DNA of 64,000 bases, taken from Fagopyrum homotropicum. Its lineage: Eukaryota; Streptophyta; Magnoliopsida; Caryophyllales; Polygonaceae. Numbering within the stretch: position 1 is the stretch's first letter; every line of letters begins with the position of its first letter. The notes below the pieces were generated by a model. It did no database searches, was not told the origin of the DNA, and saw nothing but the letters and a program-made list of their open reading frames with translations. The stretch covers positions 29,199,501 through 29,263,500 of the forward strand of contig BSWB01000004.1 in NCBI GenBank assembly GCA_033239125.1, given 5' to 3'. This document shows, in pieces, positions 1 to 9,042 of the stretch. Position numbers and translations under genes: made by a program.

Positions 1-249
1 TTTCATCTATATTGATAGTCATTGATTAAGCATTGATTCAATTGTGAGCTAGTTTATCTATATTGTCGATATGGAGATCTACACAAGCTTTATGTCGATT
101 ATAGGTAATTAAGAGCTATTTCTGAACGGAATTGAGCAAGGATGGAGTTTGATTGAGCATGTCAAGGATTGAGGACATCTCTAGGAGCTAAGGATGTGCT
201 AGCTTGAGGAATATGCACGAGGAAAGGAAGAATCACGGTTTTGCCCTAA

Positions 250-432
250 ACCACGCTCTAAAATACGGCCGTACTACATTCCACGTTCAAGTCCACGGCC
301 GTGGAACCTTGGCAAGGGAAGCATGATTCATTCCAGTAACTTCTACGGCCGTGGAAGGTTTGTGTCAAACCGTGACACTTTCCACGCTCTAAATTACGGT
401 CGTGGAACCCTTCCACGGCCGTGATCTTGGCG
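250..432. promoter_or_regulatory. Motif-A cluster in A 5' LTR, upstream of TATA
   Basis: Several versions of the inverted repeat TTCCACGGCCGTGGAA and of a longer form CCACGNNCTAAANNACGG-YCGTGG lie in about 180 bp, ending about 75 bp before the TATA box. The placement suggests an upstream promoter element, but protein binding is inference. Confidence 0.6.
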
Positions 433-498
433 ATCTTTTTCGCCACACTTTAAGCCACGATCTTCTACGCAATCGGGCCGGGCATATATTTTATCTTA

Positions 499-512
499 CA
501 CTATAAAAGGAC
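499..512 (+). promoter_or_regulatory. TATA box of A 5' LTR
   Basis: CACTATAAAAGG is a strong plant TATA match. It lies downstream of the motif-A cluster and upstream of a leader with several ATG-poor stretches, so the U3/R boundary is expected about 30 bp downstream. The same box is at 20009-20022 in the 3' LTR and in the tandem copies. Confidence 0.7.
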
Positions 513-1675
513 GGACGAAGAGAGATTCCGTCACCTTCGCTTACGCTTAGACGCATTTCCTGCCTACGCTTGGAATTGCCCTAATTTCACATCTTGCGGA
601 GATTGTGATTGAGAGATTTGCGTTCTACCATTGAGATTTCCGGATTGACGGAAGAGTTGAAGATTTGGAAGATTGTTCGTGAGAAGATTTCGTTTCTCAT
701 TTAGGTTTGATTTAGGAGACGGATTGACATCCCGTTCTCCCTTCTTATCTAATATTCGTGATTGTTTGCATTATTCCAAATCTATTGACGTTATTGTTCT
801 TAATTTGTGAACTTGAGATTGATTTGAAAGTTATTGAAGGTTTTCGAAAGTTTTCATCTTTCATCCTTTTAAACCTTGAATTTGATATCAATTTGACTGT
901 TGTTGGCTAAAACCCTTTAGCAATTCTAAGGTGAAGGGTTGATAGTTGTGGCTTAGATGATGATAGATCGATCGTAAACAGATTGGACCCTGAGAGTTAG
1001 AGAGAATCGCCGACGAACCCTAAATCACGGTCTGTTCTTGAGTCCACGACCGTGGAACTTCAAGAACTAACCGTAATTTTGTGTTAGTTTATGAACTTGC
1101 TTTTACTTTAATCCAAAGTTAAAGTTTTGCTTTAACTTAGTCTTGGCTTGCCCTTTTCTAGGTGGTAGTGAAGCCTCAACAACCTCTACCTCGATTGTGA
1201 GTGTCACAACCTCAATCGGTTTAGTTAGTCTTGATCCTTGGATTACAAGTTTGGGTATTTGACATTAATTCTTACCTTTAGAACCTTTCTATATTGAAGC
1301 CTCAACAACCTTTATAGAGAGTGTCTTGTAGATGAGTCATATAAGGTTTTTGGAACTTAACCGTACGATTACCTTACATTCGTATACCTTTGCATACCTT
1401 AACTCTGTCCTTATATCTTTAGTATATCTTGAGTCGATTGCCATAGCTGGATTCCTGGATCTTTAGGATTGTTGTTTTCCCAATAATTCACAAAGCTCTT
1501 ACATTTACTCGCTTGATAATCTATAACTGAATTTGTTCCCCCCAAATCTCTGTGTTCGATACTCTGGAATTCTTGCTCAACTATATCGATCCGTACACTG
1601 CGGGTTCACTTGCTTGATTTCTAGTTTTATAATTAAAGCTTATTTGCACGCACGCTAAGTGGCGAACAACTTTTT

Positions 1676-1693
1676 TGGCACCATTGCCGGGGA
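1676..1693 (+). other. Element A primer-binding site (tRNA-Asp type, two mismatches)
   Basis: Lies 7 nt after the LTR end. It reads TGGCACCATTGCCGGGGA, against TGGCGCCGTTGCCGGGGA, the complement of the plant tRNA-Asp 3' end and the exact sequence in element B. Both differences are G-to-A at CpG sites, as expected from deamination of methylated cytosine on the other strand. Confidence 0.85.
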
Positions 1694-1771
1694 TTTGGTC
1701 TAGGCCGAATTCGGTTATCGGTTGTCAAGCTTGGGAGCTTCTCCCTTGTTATTTGATATCTCTTTGAGTGT

Positions 1772-2536
1772 ATGCGCATGTCTAGGTACACCAAGGATCT
1801 CTTACCTCTTGATCAAGAGCTGGAGTGGACTTTAAGGCAAAAGCGCAAGGAAAAGAAAATGGCTGAAGAAAACGAACGTGATCTTCAATCGGAGTTAGCG
1901 GAGAAAGAAGCTCAACTCCAATGGAGTGAGAAGACACGTAGGGAAGAAACGGATCGTCATCAAATGAAAGTTGACGATCTAACGGACATGATGTTCCAAA
2001 TGAGGTTGGAGATAAACAACCTTAAGGAGAAAAAGAAAAGGAGGAGACCGGGAAGATCGGTTAGAGCCAACTCATCCAATGAGGATAGCGACTCCTTCAT
2101 GCCACCGTTAGAGGAAATTGATCCCACGATCAATGTGAATCCATTCCATCCACGGGCAGCTGCAAATCGCCGTGTTCCACCTAGGAACGCTAGGATCGAA
2201 CGTGTGGATGAGGAGCCAAGAACTCTTGGTCAAAGGATGGATCCAACGCAGCAACCACGCCGTCTAGGTGTGAACTTTGATGCTGATGATGTACAAGGGT
2301 TTAGCTTCAACCCTCAAGTTATTACTCTTGTTCGCCAAAACCAATTTGGCAGAACAAGCGCTGAATCTCCACACCAACTGTTGCAAAACTTTGAGTGTAT
2401 GATGGAGACAATGAGGCTGAAGAACGCAACTACCAACAACTATAAGCTTAAGCCTTTCTTCTTCTCCTTGAAGGGGAAAGCATTGTCTTGGTACCAAGCT
2501 CTTCCTAGTGGGAAACTAGACACGTGGGAAGACCTT
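1772..2536 (+). pseudogene. gag: Element A gag, 5' part (split by element B)
   Basis: The first 255 codons of Gag, the structural protein that packages element RNA in cytoplasmic particles. Residues about 15-90 are Lys/Glu/Gln-rich and look like a coiled coil, followed by a basic KKKRRR stretch. From about residue 200 the retrotransposon Gag capsid-type pattern appears (FFFSLKGKALSWYQALPSG). The first ATG after the primer site at 1772 opens the frame; M3 is an alternative. Coding stops after GACCTT because element B inserted there. The same frame resumes at 10568 beyond the duplicated ACCTT, so excision in silico would restore continuity. The three further bases in this frame after 2536 come from B. 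Confidence 0.88.
2532..2536 (+). repeat. Target-site duplication ACCTT, left copy (element B)
   Basis: ACCTT directly precedes the TGATAGCA start of the B 5' LTR and is repeated at 10563-10567 directly after the B 3' LTR. Five base pairs is the usual Ty3/gypsy target duplication size. Confidence 0.95.
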
Positions 2537-2822
2537 TGATAGCATGAATTATAGTCTATATTTTAGGGTTTGTTTGGACGTTTTATCTTTCATAATCTGC
2601 ATGTTTGTATGTATATTATGTGATTTTACTACCATTTCATCTACCTTTGCGGGAATCGAGGTCTACACCTAGTTTTGTTGTAATCGTAGGTAAATTGGCA
2701 CGTTTTGCATCAAAATGGAGCAAAAGGAGTCATGAGTCATTTGGAGCTACATCCAGGGAGCATAGCCATGGATTAAAGATTCACTTTGGACCAGTTTTGA
2801 GAGATTTCACATTCAGTTATGA

Positions 2823-2905
2823 CTCATCTTGGTTGACCAGGGATTCATCTCGACCGAGGTGATCCAGAGACGCCGACTCGACCGAGGCGAACACCTAGGA
2901 CGCGG
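2823..2905. promoter_or_regulatory. Motif-B cluster in B 5' LTR
   Basis: At 2845-2862 TCATCTCGACCGAGGTGA is an inverted repeat of CACCTCG-like arms around a two-base centre, preceded by a decayed CATCTTGGTTGACC and followed by ACTCGACCGAGGCGAAC. The 3' LTR copy (9330-9405) has the less decayed CACCTCGGTTGACC. Confidence 0.6.
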
Positions 2906-3066
2906 CGAGAATATTTTATTCTTGGCTGAGATCTTTTATCTTTGGAAGGTGATATTATATTTTTGGGCTTGGCTCCTGGAAGGAAGAAGATATGCAGAAT
3001 CATATATTTTACCTATATTTATGGGAAAATATCTTTCTAAGATTTATTATCTTTGGAGGGTTATTT

Positions 3067-3081
3067 TCCTATAAAAAGGGT
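3067..3081 (+). promoter_or_regulatory. TATA box of B 5' LTR
   Basis: TTCCTATAAAAAGGG, followed by GGTTGGATTTCC. It is conserved in the B 3' LTR (about 9573-9587) and in each B' copy of the tandem array, and marks the likely transcription start of element B. Confidence 0.7.
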
Positions 3082-4192
3082 TGGATTTCCACAAATCCAA
3101 TATCTCGCTATTATCCCGCTTAGCACGTTATACACCATTGAAGGCTGCGAGATCCAGCATACATCGCTGCAACCATACTCTAGTTGGGAGTTTCGAAGAA
3201 ACTTTTTGAAGGTTGAAGGAAGATTGAAGATCATAGCTTTTATAACTTTTTGGAGGGTTTTGTAAGATTGTCTTTAATTCCCTTCCTTGTTGTCTTGTCT
3301 TGTTGGATTTATATCCAAGGAACGCTTTTGTTGTGATATTTGATTCAGTTATTGAAGTCTTTTTCATTAAATTCTTCTTGTTCAAATATTCACCTTCTTC
3401 CCATATATTTAATACTTTCATAATGATGATGAGTGGCTAATTTCCTTGTGTGATTCTAGGGTGATTGGCTGAAGGTTGTGGGAAAAACAATGATAGAATA
3501 ATCTTAGATTTTAGTAGGATCCTGAAAGTTCGAGTCTTTAACCTTAACCCTAAGCATCTCGCTCAGTAGATGAACATCTCGGCCGGGGTGGAATTTGGCT
3601 GACCGAGGTGACTTATCTGATCCTAAACCGAGAGTTAAGTGTTAGAGTTTGCCAAATCCTATTCTTATTACACCTTTCCTGGTTCAAAGCAAGATTAGGA
3701 TGAGACTTACCCGGTAAAGGTTGATTCTATTCCCTTAGATGGTGTGTTAGTTTGAGGTTATAGTTCTTTATCTTAATTCCTTGAGACTTACCCGGTAATA
3801 GGAGTTACGGTTTAGGATTAGTGAGTAGTGAGACTTACCCGGTGATCTAGTCCACTTTAGTAACACCTTCCCCTTGCAAAAATCTCAGCTTTGTCCGCTT
3901 ATCTTTAGATCTTGAGTTGGAACCACAACTAGAAGCTTTAATCCGTAGAATTGCACGTTTGCTTTATTGACTTCTTATTCATCTTTGATTGTCTTAATTG
4001 CTCTTGTGGTTATTATTCACGAAGCTTACCGTTATTGACTTTGTTTCACCGAGTCCCTGTGATCGACCCCTGGAATTTCTTGCTTTTTACTACGATTGAC
4101 CTGTACACTGCGGGTTCGCATCCTTGTTTTAAGCTTAAGTCTAGGGTTATAAATTTAAAGCTTGCACAAACCGTTTGGAGCGAACAAGTTTT

Positions 4193-4210
4193 TGGCGCCG
4201 TTGCCGGGGA
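4193..4210 (+). other. Element B primer-binding site (tRNA-Asp)
   Basis: TGGCGCCGTTGCCGGGGA begins 6 nt after the LTR end and is fully complementary to the 3' end of plant tRNA-Asp. Unlike the site of element A it has no CpG mutation. Confidence 0.92.
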
Positions 4211-4310
4211 CTTGGTCTAGACCGAGCCGGTTGCGGTTTGCTTTCGGGGCACTTGCCCCTGTTGCTACTAACTACTCTTTCTATGAGTTTTGTAGTTTTT
4301 AGGATTTCCG

Positions 4311-5390
4311 ATGACTACATTTGATCCAGCCTGGATAGCAAGGCAAAGTGCTAGGGCGGACCATTATGAATACTTGGAGGAGAAGTACTCCTTCTATTGG
4401 TTCAGCAATGAATGGGAAAGAGAAGAGGCCATTCAGCGTGAACTTGCGAAGTGGGATGAACTGAATGTCCCTAAGAAGATTTGTGAGCAACCTCCGGAAG
4501 ATTCTCCTGAATCAAGATGGGAGAAGTTGATGAAGAAGATGGAGGAGCTCAAGGAAAGCACCCTATCCTATGCTAAGCCGCAAGAGGAGCATAAGGAAGT
4601 GTTGCACGTTCCAAGCATCCCCCCAGTCGAACCAAAAATTTCTCCTCAAACTTCTGAGGAAGAGAAGGATATGGAAGGTCTCGATCTGACTGTTGAGACC
4701 TCGGTCGAAGTGGAAGAGATATCGGCCGAGATGGAAGAATCTGCAAAACTGGAAGCAAAAGATGCAGAGAACCTTGGTCAAATTACTGAGATTGTGACGA
4801 AGGTGGAAGAAAGATCAACTGAGTTGAGAGAGATTTCATGTGTTGGTTATCAACCTAACATGAAACCTGATCCGAGCTTTGGAGAACTTTACAAGGTAAG
4901 TTCTCTTACTCCATTCGAAATCCCTATTAAAATTTCTGAATTTTTCAGGAAAGCACCGGAGAGTTGGAGGTCTCTTCCAAAAGAACCTCCAAAGATCAAG
5001 ATGAAGTCTTCCTTGATATTGTTGGAAGAAGAAGCTCCTCGGATCATGAGGAGTGGAGTTGGCAAGCACTACACCGCTAAGGCGATGAAGAGTCTCTTGT
5101 TCAAGTATGGGGTCCCTCGCATGCTCAGGACCCTGTACCATCCCCAAGCTATAGATGGGGAAGCTGCTATGATTCTCGAGAAACTGTTTTCTCGATCAAG
5201 GAAAGGATGGGACACGAGGAATGTCCCATTGAAGTGCAGGAAGTCTAGACGAATTCCGGTGAGAATTATACCGTACAAGCTTGTACGTGGGAGATCTTAC
5301 CATTTTCCGGTGAAATTAGGAACCGGAACCTTTTTGGAAGAATTTTATGATGGATGTGATGAGCACTCCATGGTGTTCAAGGTACATTGA
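4311..5390 (+). CDS. Element B chimeric ORF: acidic leader region fused to integrase remnant
   Basis: 359 codons from the first good ATG after the primer site. Residues 1-110 are charged and aromatic (WIARQSARADHYEYLEEKY) with no domain I recognise. Residues about 110-180 are very acidic (EEE, VEVEEISAEMEES) and contain a translated copy of motif B (about 4697-4737). Residues about 262-340 match an integrase core tail in decayed form: KYGV, YHPQ, a lysine-tryptophan pair and IIPYKLVRGRSYHFPVKL align with LLAKYGV, YHPQTSGQ and the TTPYNLVYGKSCHLAVEL region of element A. Catalytic residues D, D and E are not all present, so it cannot act as an integrase. It looks like a large in-frame deletion joining a 5' part to the end of pol. 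Whether protein is made is unknown. Confidence 0.7.
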   Translation: MTTFDPAWIARQSARADHYEYLEEKYSFYWFSNEWEREEAIQRELAKWDELNVPKKICEQPPEDSPESRWEKLMKKMEELKESTLSYAKPQEEHKEVLHVPSIPPVEPKISPQTSEEEKDMEGLDLTVETSVEVEEISAEMEESAKLEAKDAENLGQITEIVTKVEERSTELREISCVGYQPNMKPDPSFGELYKVSSLTPFEIPIKISEFFRKAPESWRSLPKEPPKIKMKSSLILLEEEAPRIMRSGVGKHYTAKAMKSLLFKYGVPRMLRTLYHPQAIDGEAAMILEKLFSRSRKGWDTRNVPLKCRKSRRIPVRIIPYKLVRGRSYHFPVKLGTGTFLEEFYDGCDEHSMVFKVH

Positions 5391-5624
5391 GTAATTCTAT
5401 GGAGAGTGGTCCAGCTAGCGACCTTAAACCAAGCGCTTCTTGGGAGGCAACCCAAGGTATTGCTTTCTTTTCCCGTTTTCTAGTCTAGCTTAGATAGTTT
5501 GCTTTTGCTTTGTTTTGTTTGTTTGTTTTTGGCGTCCTAGACAGATGACAGGAGACTTCTAAGGAAGGAGCATAACTGGAAGTTCAGAAGTTCGAGAATT
5601 CGAGAAAGACGAAGTTTGACTGAG

Positions 5625-5752
5625 ACACCTCGGCCTAGTCGGGGCCACCTCGACCGAGTTGATTCTTGAGCAACCGAGGCGACTAGGGTTTCTGTAGCAC
5701 CACCTCGGTCCGTACCACCTCGGTCCAGTCGAGGCCATCTCGACCGAGGTGA
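5625..5752. promoter_or_regulatory. Motif-B cluster upstream of internal TATA box
   Basis: At least six half or full copies of ACCTCGGT/ACCGAGGT occur in about 130 bp, including CACCTCGACCGAG at about 5646 and CATCTCGACCGAGGTGA ending at 5752. The last copy ends 18 bp before TATAAAAAGG. Confidence 0.65.
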
Positions 5753-5770
5753 CAGCAGTTCCAGGAACAG

Positions 5771-5780
5771 TATAAAAAGG
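5771..5780 (+). promoter_or_regulatory. Internal TATA box of element B (putative 3' ORF promoter)
   Basis: TATAAAAAGG, nearly identical to the LTR TATA box (CCTATAAAAAGGG) and again downstream of a motif-B cluster. The env-like ATG is 438 nt downstream. A has the same spacing from TATATAA at 16104 to ATG 16542. Confidence 0.55.
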
Positions 5781-6208
5781 GAAAAAAGATTATGTTTTCA
5801 CTTTTTACCTTCTTCGACTCGACCGCGGCGCCTTCTTACCTCGCTTCCTCAAATCTTGATCGTTTTCGAAGATTTCCGCTTCCAAACTGCGATTGAATGG
5901 TAGAGGATCCTATTGCCAGTGCAGATCTGCGAAGAAATCGAACGAATCGACCGAAACGAGGTAAAAACAGTCGAAACCCTAACTCCTTCATTCGTTTCGA
6001 TTTGGGCTTTGGTTGCCCTTGAATCTGCTGAGAAAAGGCTTAAGTACCCCATAAGAAACAATTGTAGTGATTTTTGGGGGAAAAGAACTGGATTTCTGAG
6101 ATTTGAATCGCAAGCTGTTACGCCTCGGTCCAGTCGAACTGCATCTCGACCGAGGTGAGTCCTGAGTATTGTCAGTGACCGAGGTGATATGACAGTAGCT
6201 GAGAGAAA

Positions 6209-7603
6209 ATGAGTTCCGAACGTCGCCTTGCCCTCAGAGATAGATCCTCACCCTCCCCTCCTTCCTCTTCTTCCCGACCTTACCGCCCGGTGATCCACGA
6301 GAGATGCCGGGTAGATTATGAGCGTATAGCTAGCCGTCCAGTGATTGCACCACGTTTCCTGGACGTGTCAGCTTTTGATTGCCTAGGGGTAGATGGAGAC
6401 CTTAGGCGGATGATCACCACAGTTGGGCTGGATCAGTTTACTGAGATCCGAGCCCCAGCTTACTTGGAGCTTGCCCTAGAGTTCGTTGGCTCCTTTTCCT
6501 ACCATCCCACAGAGCAGTACGTGAAGTACCGGTTGATGAACCGGAACTTCTTAGTGCCACTCGAGATTTGGAGAGAGATTTTCGGCTTTTCTTAGCCCAC
6601 CGCCACTGACTTCCCTTCCCGATCTGTAGCTAGGGAGTTCTGGGGGCAGATTGCCCATATTACTAAGCATGCAGATAGATGGCGCCCTGGAGATTCTAGG
6701 GAGAAGGTCATCTTCCACCTAGCCTTTAGGTTAGCCCATAGGATATTCAGCGAGACACTTCTGGCGCGTACTGAGACGCCCCAGAAGATCCGACAGGGCG
6801 AGCTTTTCAGTCTGTACTGTATGGTTACGGGGGGTTTCCCGGACTTTGGCTTGATCTTGGCAGAGGACCTGCACAAGATCAAGGCCAAAGCGAAGGGAGA
6901 CATCTGCTGCGGAGGTCTTGTCACCCACATAGCTGCTTATCATGGGATGGACCTCAGTGCTTGTACGATGGTGGCGGCTCCAAAGCCACTTGGATTGCAG
7001 GAGATGATCACTCGGAGGATTCTAGTTCCCCGAGGTCTGACCACTCCATATGTTGTTATGCCGTGGGAGCGGACTGCGCCACAGGGGATCCGTTGGTCTG
7101 CCCAGTTCACCGTTTACGATCCGCATTATTGGCAGACCGCCTGGGCTCCACTGATGGAGGATCATAGGGAGGCAGCAGTTGCCCCAGCTGAGGATGAGGA
7201 GGAGGAGGCTGACGATGACGAGGATACAGTAGATGAGAGAGATGGTGGAGTCCCGATGGATATAGGGACAGATACTGCAGGGACGAGCGCGCCATCGATC
7301 ATAGACTTGGATGATGATGATGATACTGAGCCTGCACCAGCTGAGACTTCTCCGGTTAGACCTGCTAGACGCAGGAGACACCGAGTGAGAGATCCAGCTG
7401 CCCACAGACGGATAGATGACCTGAGGGATCAGGTTATTGATTCCTATGCTGCATTGTCGCTGGATATCCGCGAGATGCAGGAGAGACAACATTATCAGCA
7501 TATCATGGCCCAACTTCAGTTCGAGCGCGTCATGGGTTATCCATTCGACCCAACTCAGTATCCATACGTGCCACCACCACCACCACCGGATCAGGACTAT
7601 TGA
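6209..7603 (+). pseudogene. Element B env-like / ATHILA ORF-1-type protein, one in-frame stop
   Basis: A single frame of 465 codons from ATG 6209 to 7603, interrupted only by TAG at 6593-6595. The reading frame between the stop and the next Met (6821) is fully open and continues the homology. It aligns with the 3' ORF of A along its length: a Ser/Pro-rich N-terminus, the LMNRNF/LMERNY block, TPQKIR/TPQKIK, CCGGLVTHIA/GYGGIVTHLA, DLSACT/DFSACT, LGLQ, PYVVMPWE/PYAAMPWE, then acidic and Pro-rich C-terminal parts. The family resembles the ATHILA ORF-1 family; its biochemical role is not known and the envelope label rests on position only. I see no clear signal peptide or membrane span. The stop may be a mutation or, less likely, a read-through site. 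Confidence 0.8.
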
Positions 7604-7870
7604 TGAGCTGCAGGACTTTCTTTATTATATTTTTATGCAGTTCAACTATTTATCCGGTGAGTATGGGGTGTATGTATTTATGTGATGACTTTGATGTACT
7701 TATTTGATGACTTCGATGTACGACTTATTTGATCAGATATTTCATATTTATGCTTCAGTTGCCTTTACATATTTATCTGATATTACATGCATATTTACAG
7801 GTTATTTGATTGAGAAAAACGTCGAAACTGAAAAAAAATGGTTTTAAAAAAAAAAAATTTATTTTTTTTT

Positions 7871-7945
7871 ACCTCGACCGAGTCAGTCTTGGCCAAACGA
7901 GGCGTTTCACCTCGGTTGAACCAAGAACACCTCGACCGAGGTGGG
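7871..7945. promoter_or_regulatory. Motif-B cluster in B 3' UTR
   Basis: Contains ACCTCGACCGAG, CACCTCGGTTGA and a perfect CACCTCGACCGAGGTG in 75 bp. Element A has no counterpart of this cluster in its 3' UTR. Confidence 0.55.
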
Positions 7946-8355
7946 TTAACTGAGAGTTTTCGAAAATGATTTTCGTGTTTCTTATCTGGATATGATCTCA
8001 GTGAAGATCTTGTTTACTGACTGGTTTTAAATTCTTTATGTGTTTGAAAGGTTTTATAATATGTTTAAGTTGCTAAATGCTTTGTTTGAAATTATTGGCA
8101 TGTTTAATACTTTGTTTTTATCCAAATTATGTTGAATTTGAAGGTTGACACCACAAGATAAGTTCTCTCACTTTCTTCCTGGAAAGACCAAGGCAATTCA
8201 TTCTCTTCTTCTTCTTCTTCTTGATCATGCTTAGCCCCTCATATACATTTTGCCTCCCTTTACCTATCCGGGAATTTGGAAGCAAGCGAAGTGGTGAAAG
8301 CAAGGGAAGTTAAAGTTGAGAAGTTGGCTGGAAGTGAAAGTGCTAGAAAGTAATT

Positions 8356-8550
8356 TTAGGTTTGGGGAAGTCAATCATGAAGATGAGTAACTCGGCACCA
8401 TTCACATAGCCGGGTGTTTGTGTCTTGCCAAAGTCAGATTGAGCGATATTCCTAACGGGTCATGGTATGTGCATCAAGGGTTTGATGCATCTCAAGAAAT
8501 TGATGATTGCTGATTTCCTAGGCTTCGGTTATTGCGCACCTCTGTCCATG
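8356..8550 (+). other. Conserved 3' UTR block shared by elements B and A
   Basis: From GTTTGGGGAAGTCAATCATG through GAGTAACTCGGCACC, CATAGCCGGGTGTTTGTGTC and CTAGGCTTCGGTT. It matches 18771-18960 of A at nearly every position over the first 80 bp although the neighbouring coding regions differ strongly. This suggests a cis-acting RNA function such as packaging or 3' processing (inference). Confidence 0.7.
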
Positions 8551-9042
8551 CATCCCAAAAAGTAAAGTAAAAAGAAAAAGTGTGAAATAAGCAATGCTTA
8601 TTGGTGGAAGATGTTGCAAGTCAAAGTGAAAGTGAAGTTCATCCTTTTCCTGGATTCTAGCACCACATTACCTTACATACATCCCTACCCTACACGTTTC
8701 TTGACCTTTTCTTTTGGGAAGCCCTTGAGACCTTGAGCTAGTTGATTGACTTAGTGGTTTAAACTGGATTATACATGATTAATTTTGATAATTATGACTT
8801 ATTATGCATTCTATGGTTTTATGCAAAGATGAACAACTTTTCTATATTTATAAAATGTTTTGATCATATTTTGATTTTAAATTCCATGAAGTATTCTCTT
8901 AGAGTGATCTATGATTGTAACACACCATAAAAATGTTTTTGAAAGACTTTTCATTGATTTTTATGACTATTAATCCATTCTATCTTGTCTTCTATATGCG
9001 GAACTTGCTTGGGGACAAGCAAGGGCTAAGTATGGGGTATTT

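Larger units (their letters stand above)
1..1668 (+). repeat. Element A 5' LTR (first 47 bases outside window)
   Basis: Direct repeat of 19464-21178, ending GGCGAACA. It holds U3 with a cluster of CCACGG/CCGTGG palindromes (250-432), a TATA box (CTATAAAAGG at 501-510) and, further down, a second motif pair at 1024-1060. A direct repeat TGAAGCCTCAACAACCT sits at 1169 and 1295. No gene: short ORFs here, including a 62-codon minus-strand one at 258-446, are chance readings of the palindrome region. Confidence 0.93.
2537..4186 (+). repeat. Element B 5' LTR (1650 bp)
   Basis: Begins TGATAGCATG and ends GGAGCGAACA. U3 carries the B motif (ACCTCGACCGAGGT type) at 2823-2905, a TATA box at 3070-3080, a second motif pair at about 3556-3620, and three copies of TGAGACTTACCCGGTAA starting at 3701, 3782 and 3829. 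No gene; short ORFs overlap both strands by chance. Confidence 0.93.
5391..6208 (+). other. Element B inter-ORF region with hairpin, motif-B cluster and internal TATA box
   Basis: No protein signal. It opens with a block shared with A (GACCTTAAACCAAGCGCTTC then the hairpin CTTGGG-AGGCAA-CCCAAG, 5439-5456). A dense motif-B cluster follows at 5625-5752, a TATA box at 5771, a leader of 438 nt, and another motif pair at 6119-6190 just before the ATG of the 3' ORF at 6209. The equivalent interval in A is 15713-16541. Confidence 0.75.
7604..9042 (+). other. Element B 3' UTR with conserved block and polypurine tract
   Basis: Noncoding. A poly-A/T stretch lies at about 7830-7870, then a motif-B cluster at 7871-7945 (perfect CACCTCGACCGAGGTG near 7930) and a TTC repeat near 8205-8222. 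From about 8155 to 8550 the sequence tracks the A 3' UTR (18560-18970). A 20-base hairpin CTTGCTTGGGGACAAGCAAG (9004-9023) precedes the likely polypurine tract AGTATGGGGTATTT, which ends at 9042. Confidence 0.8.

Noticed and set aside
4896..4948. Possible intron in the B chimeric ORF (GGTAAGTTC ... TTTTTCAGG)
   Set aside because: Only 53 nt, below usual plant intron size, would shift the frame, and the region is open without splicing.
7831..7870. Poly-A tail of a retrogene or LINE
   Set aside because: The A/T run is within the B 3' UTR with no retrogene upstream and no target duplication around it.
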